Shown here piece after piece: positions 8,945 through 18,711 of a DNA stretch of 64,000 nucleotides (position 1 is its first letter; the number at the start of each line of letters is the position of its first letter). The notes beneath the pieces were generated by a model, which searched no databases, was not told where the DNA came from, and saw only the letters and a list, made by a program, of their open reading frames with translations. A program made the translations under genes and the position numbers. The DNA comes from Gammaproteobacteria bacterium (GTDB lineage: Bacteria; Pseudomonadota; Gammaproteobacteria; Nitrococcales; Nitrococcaceae), in NCBI GenBank assembly GCA_030433275.1, contig JAUILK010000008.1:21077-85076 (forward strand), in the 5' to 3' direction.

Positions 8945-9424
8945 CTAGTTCCGTTCATGCTCGAGCAGCCAGCTTTTGATTGCGAGCATACTGCCCTCAA
9001 CAAAACCGGCGAAGCCACCGATCCCGCCGGCGGCGATGACCCGATGGCAGGGAACGACCAATGGCACCGGATTGGCGCGACAGGCCCCGCCAATCGCGCG
9101 CGCCGAAGTGCTCAGCTCCTGGGCCAATGCGCCGTATGTGCAGGCGCCACCCGCCGGGATCCGCCGCAAACGCTCCCATACTCGGTTCTGGAACACCGTG
9201 CCATTCGCACGTACCGGCAAGGCCAGCCGATGGCGGCCGTCTCTGAGATATGCCTGGAGTTCTGCCCTCACCTGCGCGGCAAAACCGCTCATGGCGCGCG
9301 TTGATCTAACCGGTCGGCTCAACAAATCGAGCTCGGTGATCGCCGCCGCCTCGCAACGCACGGCGATCGCGCCAAAAGGCGTCGCGACCACCACATCGTA
9401 GTCTCCGTGCAAGGCGCCGTTCAC
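8945..9424 (-). CDS. ogt: Methylated-DNA--protein-cysteine methyltransferase
   Basis: About 159 residues of an O6-alkylguanine-DNA alkyltransferase, a suicide repair protein. The C-terminal DNA-binding domain contains FQNRVWERLRRIPAGGACTYG and the active-site PCHRV, whose Cys accepts the alkyl group, followed by GGIGGFAGF. The N-terminal half (YDVVVATPFGAIAVR) resembles the family's small ribonuclease-like domain. The start is uncertain: a GTG at 9424 gives a normal length, whereas a GTG at 9520 would add 32 residues rich in Cys and Arg with no similarity. ogt rather than ada, because no AraC-type domain is attached. Confidence 0.82.
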   Translation of the reverse strand: MNGALHGDYDVVVATPFGAIAVRCEAAAITELDLLSRPVRSTRAMSGFAAQVRAELQAYLRDGRHRLALPVRANGTVFQNRVWERLRRIPAGGACTYGALAQELSTSARAIGGACRANPVPLVVPCHRVIAAGGIGGFAGFVEGSMLAIKSWLLEHERN

Positions 9425-9569
9425 TCTATCAATTTTCGAATCGACCGGTGGCGTGCCCGCGCATAATGCCGTGCCCCTTCGGCTTGGGCAAGCTTGCCCT
9501 CTCACCAAACACCGCTTCACTTGCGCGGCTCGCAGCGAAACAAATGGCTAGAATGATAATTTCGCCGCA

Positions 9570-10559
9570 TCAATCGCGCTGTTGCATTGCCTGATAGGCC
9601 CGCTCCCAGGCCAGCGCATGAGCGACGATCCGCTCCAGATCATCATACGCCGGTTGCCAGCCGAGCACCCGGCGAATGCGGGTGTTGTCGGCAACCAAGG
9701 CAGGCGGGTCGCCAGGCCGCCGACCAACCTCCTCGATTGGAAAGCGCGCATCCGCAACCGCCTGCACCCGATTCAACACCTCACGCACACTGTAACCATG
9801 CCCGTAGCCGCAGTTGAGAACCTCGCTCGCACCGCCCGCGGCCAGGTACTCTAGCGCCATCACGTGGGCACGGGCGAGATCTTCGACATGGATGTAGTCG
9901 CGGATACAGGTCCCATCGGTGGTCGGATAATCGGTCCCATACAACTTCAGTCCCGAGCGGACGCCGAGCACCGCCTCACAGGCGACCTTAATGAGGTGAG
10001 TGGCCTGCGGAGTGGCTTGGCCGATCCGCGCCTTGGGCTCAGCGCCTGCGACATTGAAGTAGCGCAGAATCACATAACGCAGTTCCGAAGCAGCCGCCAG
10101 GTCTTGGCAGATGCGCTCACTCATCATTTTGGAGGCGCCGTAAGGATTGATCGGCGCCAATGGTGCCTCCTCCGTCACGGCCGAACTGGCGGGCAGGCCG
10201 TAGACCGCCGCCGTAGAGGAGAAAACGTACCAGGGTACGCGATAGCGAGCAATAAGTTCGAGCAGACCTAGCGTGTTACGCGTGTTGTTAGCATAGTAGG
10301 CGAGTGGTACGGCAAACGACTCGGGGACTACCGTGCTGGCGGCAAAATGGATCAGCGCCTCGAAGCAGCTGCGCTCCATGAGCTGTGATAATTTCTCGTG
10401 CTCTGCCAGATCTCCTTCGACCAACGGTACATCTGCTACCGCCCAGCGGTGCCCGGTAGATAAGTTGTCGTAGACGATGACTTCGTGGTCGGCGGCGATG
10501 AGCTGGCGAACGACATGTGAGCCGATGTAGCCAGCGCCCCCCGTGACTAGAACCTTCAT
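9570..10559 (-). CDS. galE: UDP-glucose 4-epimerase
   Basis: A 329-residue extended short-chain dehydrogenase that interconverts UDP-glucose and UDP-galactose. The NAD-binding GGAGYIGSH lies at residues 7-15. SSTAAVYG and the catalytic YGASK (Tyr-x3-Lys) follow, then CIRDYIHVEDLARAH and the GalE-typical C-terminus. A ggagg RBS precedes the ATG at 10559; the longer frame upstream to 10703 is rejected because it lacks similarity. It probably supplies UDP-galactose for surface polysaccharide, since two glycan-related genes lie just beyond. Confidence 0.93.
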   Translation of the reverse strand: MKVLVTGGAGYIGSHVVRQLIAADHEVIVYDNLSTGHRWAVADVPLVEGDLAEHEKLSQLMERSCFEALIHFAASTVVPESFAVPLAYYANNTRNTLGLLELIARYRVPWYVFSSTAAVYGLPASSAVTEEAPLAPINPYGASKMMSERICQDLAAASELRYVILRYFNVAGAEPKARIGQATPQATHLIKVACEAVLGVRSGLKLYGTDYPTTDGTCIRDYIHVEDLARAHVMALEYLAAGGASEVLNCGYGHGYSVREVLNRVQAVADARFPIEEVGRRPGDPPALVADNTRIRRVLGWQPAYDDLERIVAHALAWERAYQAMQQRD

Positions 10560-11156
10560 GATGCCTCCATCCTCTGGATAGCGGAGTAAAAAACCAAACG
10601 GACGCAAATGAGCTGGCGCAGTGGCCATCCACGAATTCCTGCCAATCAGCTCACCCGTTTTCGTCCGTGCCCCTATTGCTGCGCTGCGCCGGTATCGGTG
10701 CAAAGTGATTTTTCATGCCCCAAACGCACATCCCCCGCTCGGCTTGAGAGAACACCTCAACAAGGTTTTCCCGATAACGCACCGCAACCGCAGTCTTGTT
10801 GGCCCAAAGGGAAGGCACCGGCGCCAGCGCGGCTACGCACCGGATCGATCGGATTGGGTAAGCGTAGGGCCTCGCGTGCCAAGCTCATGACCATGCCCAG
10901 CTTGTTCATCGACGCAGCCTCCGTGCAGGAACGTTCCATAGCGAGGATACCACCTCCTATTAGCACCCGATTCCGGCTACCGAATGTTCGGCTATCAGCC
11001 AATCCCGCCAAGGCCGCGCGAACAAGAGCCGTTGGGGCACTCTCAATTACCGGATTACGCCCAACGTGCCGGTGACTTCGGGCGAGGTGCGTCACGCATG
11101 GCTCGGCATATGGGGCCTATTGTCCGCCGTCGCGCGGCTGCGCATACTCATGCACC
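10560..11156. other. Intergenic stretch without a convincing gene
   Basis: About 600 bp between galE and the divergent membrane protein. A minus-strand frame of 112 codons (10757-11095) is open, but its translation is rich in Arg, Ala and Gly, shows no recognisable motif and has no good RBS. It may be the remains of a decayed gene. The promoters of galE and of the ligase-like gene must lie here. Confidence 0.4.
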
Positions 11157-12524
11157 TTGATAAGCCAAGACCGACACGAAACTAGAGGTAACAAAGCCAT
11201 CATCAGCGTAGCCAATAATGCGCGGCCAACGCCACCGCTGCGTCTGACAAGTACCTGGATCGGGGTCGGTGCGCTCTACCTATTCGCCGCCTCGGCATGG
11301 GTGAGTACTGCCCTCGCCAATCTCGCCCTCGGCGTATGTCTGCTTGCTTTCCTCGTACAAATCCCCGGTGAATGGTCACGTATCCGCCACGAACCCATGT
11401 TCAAGCTAGTGATCATCGCCGGTATTTACTTGCTGGGCAGTACGCTGTGGGCTATGAAGCAACACCCGCCCCTAGCGGCCGCGCAGCCGGGGGCAGCGCT
11501 GAACTGGCTCAGTCTCTGGCTATTCGTTGTCATTGCCTGGTGGTGCGCGGGAAACAATCGCCGCCCCGCGATCGTTTTGAGCCTGGCCTTCGCAAGCCTG
11601 GTCATGTCTTTGTTTTTGGATTTTGATTGGGATCGATGGCATGCGATTTTGATTGAAGCTCGACGCTCTGGAATCGGTTTCACGGCCGCAGCAACTGGCC
11701 TTTATACAGCCACGGCGCTACTTGGCTGGCTCTTGCTCGCAAGACCTCGGGTTTTCGATCAGAGAAGCCGCCTCAGCTCAAGCTTCGCCTTCGTTGCTTG
11801 GGTCGCGATAATGCTCTGGTTACTTCAGGTAATCGCCATTGCTCAATCGCGCACAACTTGGCTGGCACTGCTCCTGGTTGGGTTTGTGTTAGCGGCCTTT
11901 GCTGGCTACATCCATCGGGATGCAATCAAGACACTGTCGCAAGGGCAATTTTTAAAAATAATCGTCGGCGTAAGCGTTATCGTAATTTGCCTGCTGGGGT
12001 TTCTTTTTATCAACGACGAATTGATTGTGAGGCGTTTCCGTGTTTTCAAAAAATTCGCTCTGGCTGACTGGACCGATTTGCCCCTTGCGTCGATCGGTGT
12101 CCGGCTTTCTCTCGATCACTATGGTTTCCAAAAGCTTCTTGAGCGACCACTTTTAGGTTGGGGGCCCAGTACGGCCGTAACCCGCGAATTTGCCACCGCA
12201 GATGGCTTCTCCGCGCTTGCCAAGCAACCGGATCTGCATAACAGCTTTCTGGTACTGCTCGTGCGCCTGGGTCTGCTCGGAGGGCTCATCTATCTTGCTG
12301 GAGCCGTGCACCTTAGTCGGCGGGTTTGGCAAGCTTATCACCGCCGCGCGGTATCACACGGGATGTTCTTATTTCTTCTGGGAGCAGCCGGCCTGACCTT
12401 TCTCGCCTCGCTCATGAATTTTCGCTGGATTCACATCGATTTTCGTTTCTTCTGGCTAATACTTGCCGGTGTTGCCTTCTCCTATGCGTTGAACAAATCG
12501 CCGGCCGCCCCGCCAGCCGATTGA
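11157..12524 (+). CDS. O-antigen ligase/polymerase-type membrane protein (Wzy_C family)
   Basis: A 455-residue polytopic inner-membrane protein with about ten to twelve hydrophobic helices. The Wzy_C signature is present: AQSRTTWLALLLVG in mid-protein, then a periplasmic loop with RPLLGWGPST and LHNSFLVLLVRLGLLGGLIYL, typical of WaaL ligases and related O-antigen polymerases. Such proteins join or polymerise undecaprenyl-linked glycan at the periplasmic face. Ligase and polymerase cannot be separated by sequence here. The start is a TTG at 11157; no ATG lies in frame nearby, so the true start may be a little different. Convergent with the WbpM-like gene, 17 bp apart. Confidence 0.8.
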   Translation: MISQDRHETRGNKAIISVANNARPTPPLRLTSTWIGVGALYLFAASAWVSTALANLALGVCLLAFLVQIPGEWSRIRHEPMFKLVIIAGIYLLGSTLWAMKQHPPLAAAQPGAALNWLSLWLFVVIAWWCAGNNRRPAIVLSLAFASLVMSLFLDFDWDRWHAILIEARRSGIGFTAAATGLYTATALLGWLLLARPRVFDQRSRLSSSFAFVAWVAIMLWLLQVIAIAQSRTTWLALLLVGFVLAAFAGYIHRDAIKTLSQGQFLKIIVGVSVIVICLLGFLFINDELIVRRFRVFKKFALADWTDLPLASIGVRLSLDHYGFQKLLERPLLGWGPSTAVTREFATADGFSALAKQPDLHNSFLVLLVRLGLLGGLIYLAGAVHLSRRVWQAYHRRAVSHGMFLFLLGAAGLTFLASLMNFRWIHIDFRFFWLILAGVAFSYALNKSPAAPPAD

Positions 12525-12541
12525 GTCCCCAATGCGCTCGA

Positions 12542-14557
12542 TTAAGGTTCGATCGCCTGTGCGCCGGAGGCGGCGGCCCGCCCTTCTTCGATATGCCGCA
12601 CGATTGCCACTGCAGGCCGGGGCTCGCGCTGCCAGATCAAATCATGGATTCCCTGCGCCGGGTGGAACCCGTTCACCGTCTCCAAGAGCAGCTTGCGCAC
12701 CGCTTCGCAGTTAAACCGGTCACAGGCTCGCAACAGCTGATCCAGGCAGCACCGCAGCTCTGACCAAGGCTGAAAGGCCTCATGGGCTCGCCGAATCATC
12801 GGATGCTGCGTGGGCGCGTCCGCATCCCCGATCAAAAGCTCCTCATAGAGCTTCTCGCCCGGACGCAGGCCAGTGAACGTAATGCCGATGTCACCGTCCG
12901 GGTTCTCTTCGTCGCACACCTCATAGCCCGCCAGATGAATCATGCGGCGGGCCAAATCCACGATTTTCACCGCAGCCCCCATATCCAGCACGAAAACATC
13001 TCCGCCTTGCCCCATAGCACCCGCCTGAATAACGAGCGCGGTCGCCTCGGGAATGGTCATGAAATATCGAGTGATTTCCGGATGGGTGACGGTAACCGGA
13101 CCGCCGCTTTGGATCTGCTCGCGAAACAGCGGTACCACCGAACCTGAGGAACCCAGCACATTACCGAACCGAACCATGCAAAATCGAGTCATCGAGCCGT
13201 TTCCCCGGTCAGCTCGATCGTGCAGCCCCTGCAGCACGAGTTCCGCCAGGCGTTTGCTGGCTCCCATAACATTGGTCGGGCGCACGGCTTTGTCCGTTGA
13301 GACCAACACGAAACGCTCTACACCAGCCGCTAGTGCCGCCTCGGCAGCATACCAGGTACCGAAAACATTGTTGCGCACGCCGCTGATGTAGTTATGTTCG
13401 ACGATAGGCACGTGCTTATAGGCCGCAGCATGGTAGACCGTGTGCACCCCCCAGCTGGACATTACCCGCCGCAGCATCGCACGCTCCGTAACGGAGCCCA
13501 GCAGAGGGACCACTTCCACGGCTATGCCTTCGACTTTCACCAGGCGCCGCAACTCTCGCTCAATGCGATACAAGGCGGGCTCGGCGAACTCGTATAAGAT
13601 CAATACCTGCGGAGCAAGACGCAGAATTTGCCGACACAGCTCACTGCCGATCGTTCCCCCCGCTCCAGTAACCATGACCACCTTGCCGTGGATGCATTGC
13701 CCCAGCAGTCGCTGCTGCGGGACCACTGGATCGCGTCCCAGCAAATCCTCGATGTCGACTTCTCGAAACTCGTCCACCCGCGCCGTTCCGGAGACCAGAT
13801 CCGCCAGCCCAGGCAAAGTCTTCACTCGGACGGGCAAAGACTCCAGCCCGTCCAAGATGGTATTACGCCGTACCCGCGACAAGGAGGGCATCGCCAACAG
13901 CACATAGGAAACCTCGAGCGCCGCCGTCAGCTTCGGTAGAAGCTCGGGTGGGTGCACCTTGATGCCGTGCATCACCATGCCCTGCAGAGCCGGGTTGTCG
14001 TCCACGAAGGCCACTGGTTCGTATTCGTTACCATTGAGCAGTGCGGCCGCGCTTTGCAGGCCCGCCGCCCCGGCCCCATAGATAACGACCGGCTCCTTAT
14101 TGGTGCGCCGCCGGATGAGGCTTTGCAACGAAGCGCGGATAAGAAACCGGGTTCCGCCGATATAGAGCAAAGCAAGCAATCCGTACAGCAGGACCACCGA
14201 TCGTGGCAAGCCCCGCATATCCAACATTAGACTCATCGCGATGATCAGCAGTGCCGATAGCCCTACCCCATTTATCACCGCAAAAACCGCCTGAGTACTC
14301 ATGTAGCGCACTACCGCCCGATATAGGCCAAGCGCATATAAGATCGGGATGGTCAGTAGGGGGGTGGCTATGAACAGCCACCAAAAACGGTCCAGATAGG
14401 GCGGTGCGACGGTACCAAAGCGCAGGGCAAACGCAGACCATACCGCAAGCGGCAGCATGGCCATATCCGCCCCCACCATAATGAGTTGTTTCGTGCGACG
14501 GGACAGTGCAGCGAGTATCCGATGCATCTTGGTTCTCATTCCCTGGCTATACGCCAC
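12542..14557 (-). CDS. Membrane-bound nucleotide-sugar epimerase/dehydratase (WbpM/CapD family)
   Basis: A 671-residue protein with four to five N-terminal membrane helices (to about residue 140) and a CoA-binding-like Rossmann domain (VVIYGAGAAGLQSA). A large SDR-type catalytic domain opens with VTGAGGTIGSELCRQI and contains VSTDKAVRPTNVMGASKR, where the usual catalytic Tyr is Met as in WbpM/FlaA1 dehydratases. The C-terminus has TFTGLRPGEKLYEELL. Members convert UDP-GlcNAc to a 4-keto-6-deoxy sugar at the start of QuiNAc, FucNAc or bacillosamine synthesis. The paired O-antigen gene supports a role in surface polysaccharide. The specific product is not determined. Confidence 0.88.
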   Translation of the reverse strand: MAYSQGMRTKMHRILAALSRRTKQLIMVGADMAMLPLAVWSAFALRFGTVAPPYLDRFWWLFIATPLLTIPILYALGLYRAVVRYMSTQAVFAVINGVGLSALLIIAMSLMLDMRGLPRSVVLLYGLLALLYIGGTRFLIRASLQSLIRRRTNKEPVVIYGAGAAGLQSAAALLNGNEYEPVAFVDDNPALQGMVMHGIKVHPPELLPKLTAALEVSYVLLAMPSLSRVRRNTILDGLESLPVRVKTLPGLADLVSGTARVDEFREVDIEDLLGRDPVVPQQRLLGQCIHGKVVMVTGAGGTIGSELCRQILRLAPQVLILYEFAEPALYRIERELRRLVKVEGIAVEVVPLLGSVTERAMLRRVMSSWGVHTVYHAAAYKHVPIVEHNYISGVRNNVFGTWYAAEAALAAGVERFVLVSTDKAVRPTNVMGASKRLAELVLQGLHDRADRGNGSMTRFCMVRFGNVLGSSGSVVPLFREQIQSGGPVTVTHPEITRYFMTIPEATALVIQAGAMGQGGDVFVLDMGAAVKIVDLARRMIHLAGYEVCDEENPDGDIGITFTGLRPGEKLYEELLIGDADAPTQHPMIRRAHEAFQPWSELRCCLDQLLRACDRFNCEAVRKLLLETVNGFHPAQGIHDLIWQREPRPAVAIVRHIEEGRAAASGAQAIEP

Positions 14558-15019
14558 CCCCTATTCCGACGGCGTTTCTCCTCGCCATCCTAATCTCCCT
14601 TATTCTTTTCACAACCCCTAAAAAAAGACCAATGATCCGATTCCCATGCGTTGTTTAGGCGATCAGGCAGTTTGGTCATCTCTGTATACCGATGCAGCCT
14701 CCAACGGACACGCCGGCGCCGACTACCGGCAAGAGCATCCGCCGCCAGATGCCCGATCGTAAAAGACTGAACCAACCCGCGGCAAGCTTGGATGCGATGC
14801 ATCTTTTCGTATACAAATAGGTAGGTTAGCATATGTTTTTCACGCAAATTAAAGTCTCGGCCTGCAAACACCCCATGTCGCCGAGCACGCCGCCCTAAGC
14901 ATCAGTTCAGGCCGTGCCAGAGCGAGTTTCTTAGTTTAAGCTCGGTATTGGTTTTTGTGTGGGTCCCGACACACCGGATGTAAACGCTCGATCATCAGCC
15001 TGTCAGGCAGGAGACCTTT
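14558..15019. other. Intergenic region before the SDR gene
   Basis: About 460 bp. A minus-strand frame of 93 codons (14590-14871) is open but shows no family features, and nothing else is supported. It should contain the promoters of the WbpM-like gene and of the SDR gene. Confidence 0.4.
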
Positions 15020-15685
15020 ATGAGCCAGACCGTCGTAATCACTGGCGCGAATCGTGGTATCGGACTGGCGTTGGCCCGGACCTGGAAAAATCGTGGCGAC
15101 AAAGTCATTGCCGTATGCCGTCAGCCTTCCGAAGGGCTCCAGGGACTCGGCGTGCAGATAATCAAAGGGATTGATGTCAGCCACACCGAAGACATCCAGC
15201 GGCTTCGTGCGACGCTTGACACGACACGTATCGACATCCTTTGTAACAACGCCGGCATCATGCTCAGTGAAACTCCCCGTGCCATAGACTTTGCACCGCT
15301 TCGCAAGCAGTTCGAAATCAACACTCTGGGCCCCCTGCAAGTAACCTTCGCCCTACTGGATCGAATGGCAGCCAATGGCAAAATCGGGTTGATCACCTCG
15401 CGTATGGGCTCGATCGAGGACAACACCTCCGGTGGAAAATACGGCTACCGAATCAGTAAAGCCGGTCTCAATGCCGCCGGCAAATCCCTGGCGATCGATT
15501 TGAAACCCCAGGGTATTGCCGTAGCCATTCTGCATCCCGGCTACGTCCGTACCGATATGACGCACCACAGCGGACATATCGAACCGCAAGAGGCGGCCGA
15601 ACGACTGGTTCAGCGGCTGGATGAGCTAAACTTGGGCAACACCGGTACCTTCTGGCATTCGGACGGAAGCGTCCTCCCCTGGTAA
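15020..15685 (+). CDS. Short-chain dehydrogenase/reductase (C-factor-like)
   Basis: A 221-residue classical SDR. The nucleotide-binding TGANRGIG is at residues 8-15, NNAG at about 75-78, the catalytic Ser is probably in ITSRMGS, and YGYRISK supplies Tyr-x3-Lys. PGYVRTDM follows, as in the C-factor/sniffer-like subgroup. It probably reduces or oxidises a small carbonyl compound with NAD(P)H; the substrate is unknown. A strong aggag RBS lies 7-8 bases before the ATG. It is the last intact gene before a decayed accessory stretch. Confidence 0.85.
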   Translation: MSQTVVITGANRGIGLALARTWKNRGDKVIAVCRQPSEGLQGLGVQIIKGIDVSHTEDIQRLRATLDTTRIDILCNNAGIMLSETPRAIDFAPLRKQFEINTLGPLQVTFALLDRMAANGKIGLITSRMGSIEDNTSGGKYGYRISKAGLNAAGKSLAIDLKPQGIAVAILHPGYVRTDMTHHSGHIEPQEAAERLVQRLDELNLGNTGTFWHSDGSVLPW

Positions 15686-15770
15686 GCGCCGATAGATCCT
15701 GGGAGCATGCCTTCGCTGTTTATTGGACCACCGCCACACGCCGATCCAAAAGAAAGCGCGCCCCAACTTC

Positions 15771-16455
15771 TCACTTGGGGCCCAACAGACGGTTCATGCC
15801 CAGCACGTGCGGCTCAGCCTGCTCCAGGGTAAGACTGGGCGCCACATTCAGCGTCTGATCCATAGCAACCACCCAAAAATGGTAATGGTGGGTACCGTGT
15901 CCTTTGGGTAGTACTGACCCCTCATAGCCCATTTTGCCGAACTCGGGCATCTTCCTTCAGACTCATCAGCAATTCTAATTATGGCGCTGCACACAAAGAT
16001 TGTTGGGTGTCAGCGTGCAGCAGATGGCGGGAAAAGCGCTTGGGGACGGCATCGTGGCAGTCTTGGTGGTCGCAGCCGGTGGCCGGGCCGACTAAAATTC
16101 CCGGCCTGGGTGCCAAAATTAGTATTGCTGCAGACTCATCGCCGGGTTGGACAATATATTGTATTGCCCGGCGTATCCTCGACAGGGCCTCTCTCCAGGC
16201 CTGTCGTGGAGGCGAGGAGGTTGAGGTTGCAGAGAGCCCAATGCACGAAACCCACACGCGAGCGACTTCATCAGGGGGAGCGTAGTGGGATCGTGGCAGA
16301 ATATGGCGAACGCCTGCATATCTTGCAGTGCGTTTGTCCATGCCTGCGGCGACGAGCCCTCACCCCCTTCGCCGGCGTAGGTTTTTGGAACCGTGCCGTG
16401 ATGCGCAAACCCGCTGCTCATTAGTTGGTTGTATGTTGGACAGCGCAAACCCTCT
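15771..16455 (-). pseudogene. Broken YbhB/YbcL-type PEBP gene
   Basis: The minus strand encodes pieces of the same protein as the intact gene at 18712-19188. The N-terminal part reads GFALSNIQPTN, then FAHHGTVPKTYAGEGGE and FAIFCHDPTTL from about 16450 to 16230. The C-terminal part reads FGKMGYEGSVLPKGHGTHHYHFWVVAMD and QAEPHVLGMNRLLG, ending at 15771. The start codon is lost (AGA where the intact copy has ATG), frames change, and roughly 200 bp of unrelated sequence separates the halves. The intact copy is 477 bp. It is therefore a dead paralogue of the downstream gene. Confidence 0.8.
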
Positions 16456-16510
16456 AAAGCGCTGAGCGAGTTGCCGGCACGCAGCGAGCGGGGCAACCCA
16501 GGAAGTTTTC

Positions 16511-18466
16511 ATGCCCAGGCAAACCTTCGGCAAAACATGGTGGGGCGCACAGTGGCTGCATGCACTACGCGAAATCGACTGGGAGAACCGTCTGCCGCGG
16601 GGAAGGCGGTACGCGAATAACGGCTCCGTCGAGGAACTCGCGATCGACGGCGACCCGTTTCTCGTCTTCCACCTGCGCGGCGTCGATCTCGCTGCTGAAC
16701 TCGAGCACCGTGGACTTGCCATTACCGCGGAGGTCAAAGGCGCGCCTCCTGGGCTCGACGAGCTCGCCCTCGCGGGCGCGGATGAGAACGAACGTGAGCC
16801 CGCACCCGAGCCGGACTCCCTCACCCACATCGATTACTCGGGCCTATCCGACCTGGTTGACCCGCTGCCCCAAGCCTTGCCGCCGAATCCATCATTCAGC
16901 CCGGCGGGTGATTTCCGCAAGCGCTGGACAACCCAGATGCGCCGCCTAGCGAAGGCCGCCCGCCGGCAGTTAGAGCACGGTGGAACAGAGGCGGAGACAC
17001 ATCCCACAATCCGCCTCACGAGCGATGACAAACCGCTGCTGCTCGTCGACGCAAACGCAGACACCACCGTCATTGACGCCGCAACCGTGACGGAGCTTGC
17101 CGACCTGCTCGCCTCCCTTGGTGCGCTAGACCCAGCTGACCTGCCGAATTATCAACCCGAGCTGGCCGGGCTGCATGCCACCAACCGAGCCGCGTTGCAC
17201 CTCCTCCAGGCGGGTGCAACCGTTCCTTGGGTCTTTGCCCTCCCAAGAGGTGGCATCGGCCTGTTATGGCTGCCTGCGACGTTTGACCCCAGCGTGCGGA
17301 CACTCATCGAGCACCTCGCCCGCGGGTTACCCTCGAGTCTGCTGCGCTTGCGACTGGAGAATCGCCAGCGACGGCTCTCGGCGCGAATGCAGGCCCGCCT
17401 ACTGTGCGGGCTGTTCATGGATCATTGGCTGCGTGAGTGGGGTAGCGAGCTCACGGAAGCCCAGCGCGGCGACAAGGTCATGGGGCTGTTTTTCGGCGCT
17501 GGCTCCGAGTGGTTCGACGGCCCCGGCGAAGGGGCCATAGCGGGAAGCATCCGCATCTGGCTTGCACGACTCCATCTCACCGAGGGCGATCACACGCCGC
17601 TTCTGCGCCTGGAGGAAGACACCGCCACATTCACCCTGTCCATCGACGTCACGGCGCGCAACGATGCCCCGGCGCGGGCACCGACGCCTCTCGCGCAGAT
17701 CCTCCAGAATCCGCAGTGGGCGACGCAGCGCGGCCGCATCTTGCAAACCATTTCGATGCTCGGCGAGTCCTACCCGCCCATCAACGACTATGTACGCGCC
17801 GGAGCCAGCGCACCGATGCGCATTGCGGCCGAACAGCTTCCCGAGTTGCTCTTCGACGTCTTGCCCATCATCCAACTCCTCGACATCCGCACTCTCTTAC
17901 CATGCGGATTGGAGCAGTTGTTGAGACCAAAGCGCTCCCTGGAGGTCACCGCCAAAAAGAGAGAAACGAGCGGATTTCTCAGTGCCGATGATCTGTTCAA
18001 CCACCCACTGCCATTCACGCGGAGCTGCGTCCCTACCAGCAACGCGGGTTCCAGTGGCTTTACGGCAACACCCACGCGGGACTTGGCAGCATCATTGCCG
18101 ACGACATGGGGCTTGGAAAGACATTGCAGGTCCTTGCCACCGCGCTCAAACTCAAGGAGGACGGCGAGATCGGCAACCACGCAAGCGCGCTGATCGTCGC
18201 CCCCACCAGTCTGCTCACTAACTGGTGCAAGGAGATCAAGCGCTTCACGCCGTCGCTATCGATCCACGTCTATCATGGCCCCGGCCGCGCCCTACCTGCT
18301 CCCGGTGCGCAACTGGACTTGGTAGCCACGACCTACGGTCATGCGCGTAGCGATCTGGCGGGCCTTACGGCGCTTGTCGTGGCGCGTTGTCATCGTCGAC
18401 GAGGCGCAGAACATCAAAAACCCCTCCGCCGCCCAGACCAAAGCCATCAAGTCCATTACCTTTATT
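16511..18466 (+). pseudogene. SNF2-family helicase gene, frameshifted and truncated
   Basis: The first 490 or so codons are open. The opening FGKTWWGAQWLHAL resembles the start of SWIM-zinc-finger proteins that accompany SNF2 helicases. The central part resembles the SNF2-associated N-terminal domain. Near 17960-18010 the frame shifts, and the helicase start continues in the next frame: LRPYQQRGFQWL, the Walker A segment IIADDMGLGKT and ALIVAPTSLLTNW. A second shift near 18374 (one extra base) moves the DEAQNIKNP Walker B motif into the third frame. The gene stops at the edge of an IS630-like fragment near 18467, so the C-terminal helicase lobe is missing. Not expected to make a working helicase. 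Confidence 0.8.
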
Positions 18467-18711
18467 GAAAAAGCCTCATACATTAATCTAGCGGTATGAG
18501 ATGCAAGCGAGAAACCGATGGCCGGCGCCTCGATGAGGCCGGCAAGGAGGCGATCCGCCTTCGAGCGGTGCGGATGGTGAACAAGGGTCTTTCGCCGGAG
18601 CGGGTGGCGAAGGATTTGGACATTAACCGGCGCACGATCTACAGCTGGCTTGAGAAGTATCACTACGGGGGCTGGCAGGCGCTCAAGCGCAAGCCCCGGC
18701 CCGATTCAGTT
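18467..18711 (+). mobile_element. IS630-like transposase fragment (N-terminal helix-turn-helix)
   Basis: From ATG 18496 the translation gives a helix-turn-helix domain: AIRLRAVRMVNKGLSPERVAKDLDI, then RRTIYSWLEKYHYGGWQALKRKPRP. This is the N-terminal region of IS630-family transposases. The catalytic DDE part is absent: the sequence passes straight into the 3' end of the PEBP gene. The fragment interrupts the SNF2 gene on its left side, so its arrival and a later deletion probably removed the rest of that gene. Confidence 0.7.

Noticed and set aside
10757..11095. 112-codon minus-strand frame between galE and the ligase-like gene
   Set aside because: No motif, no RBS and atypical composition; treated as intergenic.
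14590..14871. 93-codon minus-strand frame
   Set aside because: No recognisable features and poor start context.
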